A stretch of DNA of 49,634 nt, taken from positions 1 to 49,634 of the forward strand of contig JAAYIT010000030.1 of assembly GCA_012523295.1 (NCBI GenBank), read 5' to 3'. The notes below the pieces were generated by a model that worked only from the letters and a program-made list of their open reading frames with translations, searched no databases and had not been told where the DNA came from. Position numbers and translations under genes: made by a program. This document shows, one piece after another, positions 8,553 through 15,536 of this stretch (the stretch's first letter is position 1; every line of letters starts with the position of its first letter). This stretch comes from Porphyromonadaceae bacterium (GTDB lineage Bacteria > Bacteroidota > Bacteroidia > Bacteroidales > Paludibacteraceae).

Positions 8553-9404
8553 TCAATTCATAAAACTTCCGCGTACCATCCTTTCATGTCCTGAAATGTC
8601 ATTTCTGATAACTACATCTGTAAATCCGTAATTTCCCAACATTTTAGCTACATTTCGAGCATGATCTTTATGCGTTTCAAAATAAATATTTCCTTGTGGG
8701 GCTAAATGCGAAATTGCAAAAGCTGCTATTTTATGAAAAAATAAAAGCGGTTTTTCACTTGGTGAAAATAAAGCTACATGCGGCTCAAAATCAACAACTT
8801 GTTTATCTATTATACTTTTTTCATCTATCGGGATATAGGGCGGATTGCTGACAATTACGTCCCATTTTTGGTTATAACTTTTTGGTGTTAAGATATTATC
8901 TTCAATAAAATCTACATCCACATTATTCAGTTTTACATTTTCCTCCGCATTTTTCAATGCTTCCGTAGAAATATCCATACCTGAAACTTCAATTTTCGGA
9001 TTTTTCGATTTTATCGCAATAGCAATTGCACCACTTCCGGTTCCAATATCCAACACTCTCACAGCTTGGTTATCAAGCATATTTATATCAAATAAAACCC
9101 ATTCAACCAATTCTTCAGTTTCAGGTCTCGGAATTAAAACCGAAGGGTCAACCTTAAGTTTTAATCCATAAAACTCTGTTTCTCCCAATATATAATGAAT
9201 GGGTTCAAGGTTTTTCAGACGTTCTAAGTATTCTAACGCCAATTTCTCTTGATTCTCATCTAAATCAATATCATTATTCGCTAAAAGCTTTGCACGATTG
9301 AGTCCTGTAACTTTTTCCAGAATCAAATTATTGAATATTTGAATCTCACTTTTAGAATAAATATTTTTTAGCGAATTGAACAATATTTTTTTGAACTCTT
9401 TCAT
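8553..9404 (-). CDS. prmC: Peptide chain release factor N5-glutamine methyltransferase
   Basis: Methylates the GGQ glutamine of release factors RF1 and RF2 using S-adenosylmethionine. 283 residues, the usual length. The N-terminal helical domain (about 1-85) is followed by the Rossmann methyltransferase domain: FYGLKLKVDPSVLIPRPETEELV, SAM-binding VLDIGTGSGAIAIA (about 117-130) and the substrate-binding NPPY motif in VIVSNPPYIPI (about 187-190). The start codon lies only 4 bp after a TAATTTTG promoter box on this strand, so the transcript may have almost no 5' leader. Confidence 0.95.
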   Translation of the reverse strand: MKEFKKILFNSLKNIYSKSEIQIFNNLILEKVTGLNRAKLLANNDIDLDENQEKLALEYLERLKNLEPIHYILGETEFYGLKLKVDPSVLIPRPETEELVEWVLFDINMLDNQAVRVLDIGTGSGAIAIAIKSKNPKIEVSGMDISTEALKNAEENVKLNNVDVDFIEDNILTPKSYNQKWDVIVSNPPYIPIDEKSIIDKQVVDFEPHVALFSPSEKPLLFFHKIAAFAISHLAPQGNIYFETHKDHARNVAKMLGNYGFTDVVIRNDISGHERMVRGSFMN

Positions 9405-9408
9405 GACA

Positions 9409-9416
9409 CAAAATTA
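9409..9416 (-). promoter_or_regulatory. Predicted -7 box for prmC, almost abutting its ATG
   Basis: Minus-strand TAATTTTG fits TAnnTTTG and ends 4 bp before the prmC ATG. No clear -33 TTTG at the expected spacing. Confidence 0.4.
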
Positions 9417-9524
9417 CTCAATTAAAACTAAAAAGTAAAAAAATACTATTTTAAACTCTCATAAGTGTTGCACAAGATTAAATGTATTCATTTTTTGTAT
9501 TCAAAAACCAAAGATTACAAAATA

Positions 9525-9556
9525 ATTGCATAACGTAGAAAAATAACTTATTTTTG
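9525..9556 (+). promoter_or_regulatory. Promoter for the GHL10 gene
   Basis: ATTG (9525-9528), 20 nt, TATTTTTG (9549-9556): close to TTTG/TAnnTTTG. ATG is 25 bp downstream at 9582. Confidence 0.6.
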
Positions 9557-9581
9557 TTCCTTAAATTTTTAAGAGAACGCA

Positions 9582-11105
9582 ATGAAACGAATTTTCAGCC
9601 TTTTACTTATTTCTATTTTTATTCTCAATATTTCTGCACAGAAGCAATTAAAACGTGAAATGCGTGCTGTCTGGATTGCAACGGTAGCGAATATTGACTG
9701 GCCTTCAAAACCCGGACTGACTCCGACACAGCAGCGCACTGAAATGCGTGAAATGTTGGATAATTTGCAAAAATCCGGAATTAACGCCATAGTTTTGCAA
9801 ATCAGGCCAACCGCCGACAGCTTCTACCCTTCTGAATTAGAACCATGGTCATACTATCTGAGCGGAAAGCAAGGACAACGCCCCTCACCCTACTATGACC
9901 CGTTGCAATTTATCATTGAAGAGGCTCACAAGCGATGTGTGGAGGTGCACGGCTGGATAAATCCATATCGTGTTACGAATATGACAGGACATATTAACCA
10001 ATTGGACAGAAATCATTTATATCATAAAAACAGGAAACTATTTGTTGAATATGGCGGGAAATATTACTTCGACCCCGGATTAGATGAAACGCGCGAATTC
10101 CTTAATAAAGTTGTCTCAGACATTATTATGCGTTATGATATTGACGCGTTACATTTTGACGATTATTTTTATCCGTATCCGGTTGCGGGACGCGATTTCC
10201 CTGATGCCGAGACCTTCAGAAACAATCCAAGAGGATTTTCTCCGTCCCGAAAAGCAGATTGGAGAAGAAACAACGTGGATATGATTATCGGTGAGCTTCA
10301 AAAAACAATTAAAGATCTGAAGCCTTGGGTGCAATTTGGAATTAGCCCGTTTGGAGTCTGGAGAAACAGCAATAAGGATCCGAAAGGCTCTGCCACACGT
10401 GCGGGAGTAACAAATTATGATGATCTTTATGCTGACATATTGAAGTGGCTGCGCGAAGGGACAATCGATTACGTGGTCCCACAGCTTTATTGGGAAATAG
10501 GAAAGCAGGTAGCAGATTATAAAGTCCTTGTAAAATGGTGGTCGGACAACACATTCGGGAAAAATCTTTACATCGGTCTTTATGCATCAGGGCTTAATAC
10601 AAACAGCGCTTCCGCCTGGAGAAACGGCAATGAACTGGCGCGCCAGTTGAAACTGAATCAGAGTTATCCAAAAGTAGAAGGAGCCGTATTTTTCAGCGCG
10701 AAACCATTTCTGAGAAACCCGAGAGGACTGAACGACACGTTGAGAAATAATTACTACAAATATCCTGCTCTGCAGCCAATAAGCAGAAACATTAAAGGTG
10801 AAGCTTCCGCCCAACCCCAAAATTTACGAATAGTGAAAGATGGGAAAGAAGCCTATTTACTGTGGGATGCGGTGAACGAAGAAGGTGGCTGTAAAGTAAT
10901 GTACTACGCGGTCTATGGTTTCAAAGGAAAGGAGGTTGGCGATATGAACGATCCGGCAAATATCGTGGCTCTGACAACCGATTCTTGTATAGATTTACGC
11001 GAACTCGACCGGAAATTCAAAGGAAGAACTACATTTGTTGTTACTGCCGTCAACCGTTTTAAATGGGAAAGCAAACCTACACACGGGGTTTCGAGAAGAC
11101 TTTAG
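9582..11105 (+). CDS. GHL10/DUF187-type glycoside-hydrolase-like protein
   Basis: 507-residue exported protein of the glycosyl-hydrolase-like 10 family (DUF187, YngK-like), a TIM-barrel group related to glycosidases and thought to act on cell-wall or exogenous glycans; the substrate is not known. A signal peptide (about 1-19, ending in NISAQ) is followed at once by the family start REMRAVWIATVANIDWPSK. Further signatures are NAIVLQIRPTADSFYPSELEPWS, HGWINPYRV, YFDPGLDETREF, the acidic DALHFDDYFYPYP and DYVVPQLYWEIG. The C-terminal 110 residues look like a fibronectin type III-like module. It has its own promoter. Confidence 0.9.
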   Translation: MKRIFSLLLISIFILNISAQKQLKREMRAVWIATVANIDWPSKPGLTPTQQRTEMREMLDNLQKSGINAIVLQIRPTADSFYPSELEPWSYYLSGKQGQRPSPYYDPLQFIIEEAHKRCVEVHGWINPYRVTNMTGHINQLDRNHLYHKNRKLFVEYGGKYYFDPGLDETREFLNKVVSDIIMRYDIDALHFDDYFYPYPVAGRDFPDAETFRNNPRGFSPSRKADWRRNNVDMIIGELQKTIKDLKPWVQFGISPFGVWRNSNKDPKGSATRAGVTNYDDLYADILKWLREGTIDYVVPQLYWEIGKQVADYKVLVKWWSDNTFGKNLYIGLYASGLNTNSASAWRNGNELARQLKLNQSYPKVEGAVFFSAKPFLRNPRGLNDTLRNNYYKYPALQPISRNIKGEASAQPQNLRIVKDGKEAYLLWDAVNEEGGCKVMYYAVYGFKGKEVGDMNDPANIVALTTDSCIDLRELDRKFKGRTTFVVTAVNRFKWESKPTHGVSRRL

Positions 11106-11202
11106 TCAGGCGGAAAAATTTAGGAGAGAACTCTTTTAGACTTGGTAAAAATCAAAAAAACAAGGTGTCAAAATTAACAAGAAAGCAGAACAGATTATTT
11201 CT

Positions 11203-11302
11203 AAGTCAAGACGACTTAATTTCTAACTTTTTGGAAGGATATAGGAGCATTTCGGCTCTACCATTAGAATAAATAACAGACTTTATAAAGTCAAGACAAC
11301 TT
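11203..11302 (+). promoter_or_regulatory. Pair of near-identical 15-bp sites upstream of fprA
   Basis: AAGTCAAGACGACTT (11203-11217) and AAGTCAAGACAACTT (11288-11302) differ at one base and are 85 bp apart. The first is the centre of a perfect 6-bp inverted repeat, TAAGTC and GACTTA around AAGAC. The pair lies 51-150 bp before the fprA -7 box, as expected for binding sites of a dimeric regulator. No regulator gene is adjacent. The 11106-11389 gap shows no convincing gene. Confidence 0.45.
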
Positions 11303-11352
11303 CCCCGTTAGAGTTTTGATGCTCCAAATTCACATTTTCAATATAAAAATCG

Positions 11353-11360
11353 TAACTTTG
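11353..11360 (+). promoter_or_regulatory. Predicted -7 box for fprA
   Basis: TAACTTTG fits TAnnTTTG, 29 bp before the fprA ATG; no strong -33 box. Confidence 0.5.
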
Positions 11361-11389
11361 TAACAAAAATAATTTTACACAATAAATAT

Positions 11390-12607
11390 ATGTACATTAA
11401 CACAGAAATTGCAAAAGACATCTTCTATGTAGGTGTCAATGACAGAATTACAGACAAGTTTGAGAACATGATTCCGCTTCCATACGGTGTATCTTACAAT
11501 TCATACTTAATTGTAGATGAAAAAGTGGCTTTGATTGATACGGTTGAAGTTTCTTTTGGTGATGTTCTAATTGACAAAATAGCCGCAGAATTAAAAGGTA
11601 GAACTATTGATTATCTGATAATCAACCACATGGAACCGGATCACACAGGGTCTCTAACCATGATTCGGAAATTATATCCCGATATGGTGATTGTCGGAAA
11701 TAAGAAAACACTCGAAATGGTGTATGGCTATTACGGCATCAAAGATAATGTTTTGGAAATAGCTGAAGGTGAGACACTTTCATTAGGGAAACGAACATTA
11801 AAATTCCACATGACACCCATGGTGCACTGGCCGGAAACCATGATGACCTTGGAGACATCTGAAAATATCCTTTTCTCCGGTGATGCTTTTGGCTGTTTTG
11901 GAACACTCGATGGCGGAGTTTTAGATACTGATATGAATTTAGACAAATACTGGGATGAAATGTATCGTTATTATGCCAACATTGTAGGGAAGTACGGCTC
12001 ACCAATTCAGAAAGCACTTCAAAAACTTTCAAATGTAGATTTCCGGTTGATTTGTTCGACACACGGCCCGGTATGGAAGGAAAATATAGCTAAAACAGTA
12101 GGTATCTACGACCGACTAAGCCGGTATGAAGGTATGGAAGGTGTGGTAATTGCCTACGGAAGTATGTATGGAAACACCGAAGGAATGGCAGAAGCGGTAG
12201 CTCAAGGGTTGGTTCAGAATGGGATTAAAAATGTAATAATGCACAATGTATCAAAATCAGATCCATCCGTAATTTTACGTGACATTTTCAAATACAAAGG
12301 ATTAGTTTTGGGTAGTCCGACTTACTGTAATGATTTGCATCCTGAAATGAGTTCGCTGCTTCAAAAAATCGAATTACGTGCTGTCAAAAAGAGAGATTAT
12401 GCCTTTTTCGGATCATTTTCATGGGCCGGAATTTCTAATAAAAAATTAGGAGAATTCGGAGAAAAAATGAAATGGAGAACTTGTGACTTAAAAATTGAAG
12501 AAAAAATGAGCTTGACATTTGACAACTACCGAGCCTGTATTTTATTGGGAAATAAATTGGCTGAATTAGTAAAGTCTGAATGTGAAGAAGACCCTTCATG
12601 TCATTAA
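11390..12607 (+). CDS. fprA: Flavodiiron protein (A-type flavoprotein, FprA family)
   Basis: Cytoplasmic enzyme that reduces O2 to water or NO to N2O, protecting anaerobes. 405 residues in two domains. The beta-lactamase-like di-iron domain has its ligands: HMEPDH (His80, Glu82, Asp84, His85), the His of MVHWPE (about 146), Asp in FSGDAFGCFG (about 165) and His in CSTHGPVW (about 225). The C-terminal flavodoxin domain has the FMN phosphate loop AYGSMYGNTEGMAEA (about 255-269). No C-terminal rubredoxin is fused, so electrons must come from a separate partner, which is not in the window. Upstream lie a promoter and a pair of candidate operators. Confidence 0.94.
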   Translation: MYINTEIAKDIFYVGVNDRITDKFENMIPLPYGVSYNSYLIVDEKVALIDTVEVSFGDVLIDKIAAELKGRTIDYLIINHMEPDHTGSLTMIRKLYPDMVIVGNKKTLEMVYGYYGIKDNVLEIAEGETLSLGKRTLKFHMTPMVHWPETMMTLETSENILFSGDAFGCFGTLDGGVLDTDMNLDKYWDEMYRYYANIVGKYGSPIQKALQKLSNVDFRLICSTHGPVWKENIAKTVGIYDRLSRYEGMEGVVIAYGSMYGNTEGMAEAVAQGLVQNGIKNVIMHNVSKSDPSVILRDIFKYKGLVLGSPTYCNDLHPEMSSLLQKIELRAVKKRDYAFFGSFSWAGISNKKLGEFGEKMKWRTCDLKIEEKMSLTFDNYRACILLGNKLAELVKSECEEDPSCH

Positions 12608-12660
12608 TAGGGCACCTCGCGATTGTGTAATCGAAGTCTTTGAGGCGAAAACAGCTTTAT

Positions 12661-12807
12661 TTAATAATAGTCCGGTCCGGGTGTTCGCTGACCGATAAAT
12701 TGAAATATCAAATTGAACCCGATGTGTAATCCATCAACCGGCTGAAACACACAAAGTAATCTCCCGATATTTATCAGGAGGCGTGTCTCATCTTTCCTTG
12801 ATGTCAA
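12661..12807 (-). pseudogene. Possible C-terminal gene remnant
   Basis: A 48-codon minus-strand frame with protein-like composition (DETRLLINIG, QPVDGLHIGFNLIFQFIG, ending TPGPDYY) but no ATG; a stop precedes the frame and the nearest possible start is TTG. It looks like the tail of a lost gene in a region that also contains a broken plus-strand gene. Family not recognised. Confidence 0.3.
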
Positions 12808-12826
12808 AAAAACAACATATAATCAG

Positions 12827-13294
12827 ATGAAAAAACAAATTCTCTCAATTCTGTTCTAATGTTTATTTCTAATCATCTATTCCCAAAATCCGGTAATAGT
12901 TAAAGAGGATCGCAAGTGGAATTTTGTTTCAGAAACAGCTGTTTCATTCGGGTTAGGGATAGGCGGAAATTCGGCATTCGGTGCAGAGTTGCAGACAATG
13001 TTTTTGCCTAAATTAAGTGCGCAATTAGGAGCTGGAATCGAGGGTTTTTCGGGTGGATTAAATTATCACATTTACCCATCTGTCCGTTCGCCTTATTTTT
13101 CGTTTCAAGCGTGGCAGCAAGGTTTTGCTACTGAATACAAGGCTTCATATGCCGGGGCAATGTTTGTTTATCGAGCTGATAAGCTGCTGCAGGCGGGATT
13201 AGGAGCAGGATACCGATTCCATAAAAACCCAGCCATAGAATACGATTCTAAGTTTATTTTAATGTTTAATCTGGGGCTATATTTCCCGTTGTAA
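12827..13294 (+). pseudogene. Outer-membrane-type protein gene broken by one in-frame stop
   Basis: The ATG at 12827 starts a typical signal peptide (MKKQILSILF), but codon 11 is TAA (12857-12859). The same frame then continues uninterrupted: CLFLIIYSQ completes the signal peptide, and a mature part of about 130 residues follows with alternating, glycine- and aromatic-rich strands (VSFGLGIGGNSAFGAELQ, GLNYHIYPSVRSPYFSFQAW, LQAGLGAGYRFHK, MFNLGLYFPL) like a small beta-barrel. The next in-frame ATG (12989) would remove the signal peptide. Probably a nonsense-mutated gene; a sequencing error is possible. Its TAA overlaps an ATG of the next frame (TAATG at 13292-13296). Confidence 0.65.
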
Positions 13295-13308
13295 TGCCAT
13301 CTCATGCT

Positions 13309-13701
13309 ATGGAAGAACTCACACTAATTACTCCGACATTTTTATTTTCAGCTATTTCACTGATATTTTTGGCTTACACCAATCGTTTTTTGGCATATAC
13401 GGCCTTGGTGAGAAATCTGAAAGAAAAATATTTAGAAGACAAATCCAAAGTGACCAAAGCACAGATTGACAACTTGAAAAAAAGGCTTCGGCTGACACGC
13501 TTTATGCAATTAATAGGTGTAGCAAGTTTGTTGATTTGTGTTGTTACGATGTTTATGATTTACATTGGTTGGCAACTCGTTTCGGTTGTTCTTTTCGGGA
13601 TCGCGTTGCTTTTTCTGATTGTTTCACTGTCACTTTCGGTTTGGGAAATCAATATTTCATCCAATTCGATAAGAATTCATTTGAGTGATATGGAAAAATG
13701 A
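13309..13701 (+). CDS. DUF2721 family membrane protein
   Basis: 130 residues from the ATG at 13309; an ATG five codons earlier (13294) overlaps the preceding stop and is an alternative. The family is small integral membrane proteins of unknown function. Order: a transmembrane segment (TLITPTFLFSAISLIFLAYTN type), a charged cytoplasmic stretch including KKRLRLTRFMQ, then two transmembrane segments (LIGVASLLICVVTMFMIYIG and LVSVVLFGIALLFLIVSLS) and a short tail. The NRFLAYTALVRNL and RLRLTRFMQ stretches are what I recognise from DUF2721. No function is suggested by the neighbours. Confidence 0.75.
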   Translation: MEELTLITPTFLFSAISLIFLAYTNRFLAYTALVRNLKEKYLEDKSKVTKAQIDNLKKRLRLTRFMQLIGVASLLICVVTMFMIYIGWQLVSVVLFGIALLFLIVSLSLSVWEINISSNSIRIHLSDMEK

Positions 13702-13883
13702 AACGTATTCCCTACCCTCTCCGAAAGGAAAAGAGTTGCCGGTTGTTATTTTTTTTAATCACGACAAACTTTTCTTCTATTTTCAAACCGGCTTTTTTCA
13801 ACAAAGTAACGGGAAATCCGGAATTAATAAAGAATGACATGAAGATACACTGAAATTTATTTTACAATTTTATATCATCTATT

Positions 13884-13942
13884 GTTGTTTTTCAAAAAGA
13901 AAACAATATATTTGCAGTTCCGAAACCCACATTTCGGAACTG
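13884..13942 (+). promoter_or_regulatory. Promoter with perfect 11-bp inverted repeat at the start site
   Basis: GTTG (13884-13887), 19 nt, TATATTTG (13907-13914) forms a good promoter. Starting at the next base, CAGTTCCGAAA (13915-13925) and TTTCGGAACTG (13932-13942) are perfectly complementary around 6 nt. The repeat therefore covers the predicted transcription start: either a repressor operator or a hairpin at the very 5' end of the mRNA. The gene starts 33 bp further on. The rest of the gap (13702-13883) is without a confident gene. Confidence 0.6.
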
Positions 13943-13975
13943 TCTGTTTCTTTTATGAATTAAAATAGGAATGTC

Positions 13976-15301
13976 ATGAAATTTTACAATAGAGAAAAAG
14001 AAATTGATCGTTTGCGAGAGATACAATTACTTTCTCGTGACAATGCTCAATTCACGGTGTTGACAGGGAGACGCAGGGTTGGCAAAACTCAGCTTTTACT
14101 AAAAGCGACCGAAGGACAACCGACGCTTTATTTTTTTGTATCCCGAAAAGCGGAACCCTTTTTGTGTGAAGACTTTGAACTAGAAATAGCTGATAAATTA
14201 CAAATCCCCATACTCGGTAACACGCAAAGCTTCAGCGCTTTATTTAAATTTCTTATGCAACTTTCCGCTACTCGGAGTTTTAATTTAATCATTGATGAAT
14301 TTCAAGAATTTTTGAATATAAACCCTTCGGTGTATAGCGACATGCAGCGGGATTGGGATATCTTAAAAAGTGAAAGCCGAATGAACCTGCTTGTTTGCGG
14401 TTCCGTGCATTCGCTGATGCATAAGATTTTCGAAGATTATAATGCGCCTTTGTTTGGACGCGCTACCAATTTCATGCGCTTGAAGCCTTTTAACGTATCT
14501 GTTTTAAGGCAAATTCTTTCCGAAAATCATCCCGATTATACGACGGAAGATTTATTGGGACTTTATACATTTACGGGCGGAGTAGCCAAGTATGTGCAAC
14601 TTTTTGTGGATAATAAAGCGCTGTCATTCAACAAAATGCTTGATTTTATCATTCAGGAAGATGCGTCATTTATCGCCGATGGGAAAAGTATGCTCATTGA
14701 AGAATTTGGAAAAGATTATGCTGTTTATTTCACTATTTTATCGGCAATCGCGCAAAGTGAAAACACGCGAGCAAAAATTGAAACTATCGTGGGCAGAGAG
14801 ATTGGCGGTTATCTTACCCGCATGGAAAATGACTATGGCTTGATCTCCAAGCGTGTTCCCGTGTTTTCAAAATCTCAGACAAAAAATGTTCGTTATGTTT
14901 TAGATGACAACTACCTAACATTCTGGTTTCGATTCATTTACAAGTACAGCTATATGATTGAGATTCGTCAGTTTGACGAATTGAGGAAAATTGTCGAGCG
15001 AGATTACGCGACTTTTAGCGGTAAGATGTTGGAAAAGTTTTTCCGTGAAAAATTTATAGAACAAGGCGGAATAACCAACATTGGCGGTTATTGGGACAAA
15101 AGCGGTGAAAATGAAATAGACTTGATAGTAGTCAATGACATTGAGAAAACTGCTAAAGTCATTGAAATAAAGCGAAAAGCAAAGAATATTCGTTACAACC
15201 TACTCAAAGAAAAAACAGCCAACATGCTTTCAAAAACAAATGCGCTGAAAGGGTATGCCATTGATTATTTGGGACTTTCGATGGATGATATGGAGAAGTG
15301 A
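13976..15301 (+). CDS. AAA-type ATPase with C-terminal DUF234 (nuclease-like) domain
   Basis: 441-residue ATP-binding protein of the archaeal-ATPase/DUF234 group that is widely scattered in Bacteroidetes and archaea; its biological role is not established. It begins MKFYNREKEIDRL, then Walker A GRRRVGKT (residues 31-38), Walker B LIIDEFQEF (about 104-112), sensor-like LLVCGSVHSLM, a winged-helix region (about 255-310, with GREIGGYLTRMENDYGLISK), and a C-terminal domain with the restriction-nuclease-like pattern GENEIDLIVV..KVIEIKRK. The gene stands alone behind a promoter carrying a perfect palindrome, which suggests specific regulation. No partner gene is adjacent. Confidence 0.85.
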   Translation: MKFYNREKEIDRLREIQLLSRDNAQFTVLTGRRRVGKTQLLLKATEGQPTLYFFVSRKAEPFLCEDFELEIADKLQIPILGNTQSFSALFKFLMQLSATRSFNLIIDEFQEFLNINPSVYSDMQRDWDILKSESRMNLLVCGSVHSLMHKIFEDYNAPLFGRATNFMRLKPFNVSVLRQILSENHPDYTTEDLLGLYTFTGGVAKYVQLFVDNKALSFNKMLDFIIQEDASFIADGKSMLIEEFGKDYAVYFTILSAIAQSENTRAKIETIVGREIGGYLTRMENDYGLISKRVPVFSKSQTKNVRYVLDDNYLTFWFRFIYKYSYMIEIRQFDELRKIVERDYATFSGKMLEKFFREKFIEQGGITNIGGYWDKSGENEIDLIVVNDIEKTAKVIEIKRKAKNIRYNLLKEKTANMLSKTNALKGYAIDYLGLSMDDMEK

Positions 15302-15414
15302 AAAGTGTTCTCTATCAAGCTTGTGTCTCGTGAATAAACCGAGAGATTCCTGCACTTAGCACGGCATTGTATTTCGCAACAAGGAACAAAATTTGGACGT
15401 AGTTAATTTAAAAC

Positions 15415-15445
15415 TTTGCCATTTTTCTACAAAACCGTATATTTG
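15415..15445 (+). promoter_or_regulatory. Promoter for nadE
   Basis: TTTG (15415-15418), 19 nt, TATATTTG (15438-15445): exact consensus. The first in-frame ATG is at 15492, the preferred one at 15537. Confidence 0.7.
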
Positions 15446-15513
15446 TATTTAGAAAATCGATTGATTACAGCCAAATAGTTTTAGAAAAATCATGAACAAA
15501 CTATCCAAATATT

Positions 15514-15536
15514 CCCCCATTAGGGGGTTAGGGGGC
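15514..15536. repeat. CCCCC/GGGGG palindromic repeat at the nadE 5' end
   Basis: CCCCCATTAGGGGG (15514-15527) followed by TTAGGGGGC (to 15536). It is the same kind of short GC-rich palindrome found at 24506, 31231, 31356 and 45182. Here it lies between two in-frame ATGs and, if translated, encodes SPIRGLGG. Confidence 0.6.

Noticed and set aside
11063-11272. 69-codon plus-strand frame overlapping the end of the GHL10 gene
   Set aside because: It starts within the GHL10 coding sequence in another frame and shows no domain; the region is better explained by regulatory repeats.
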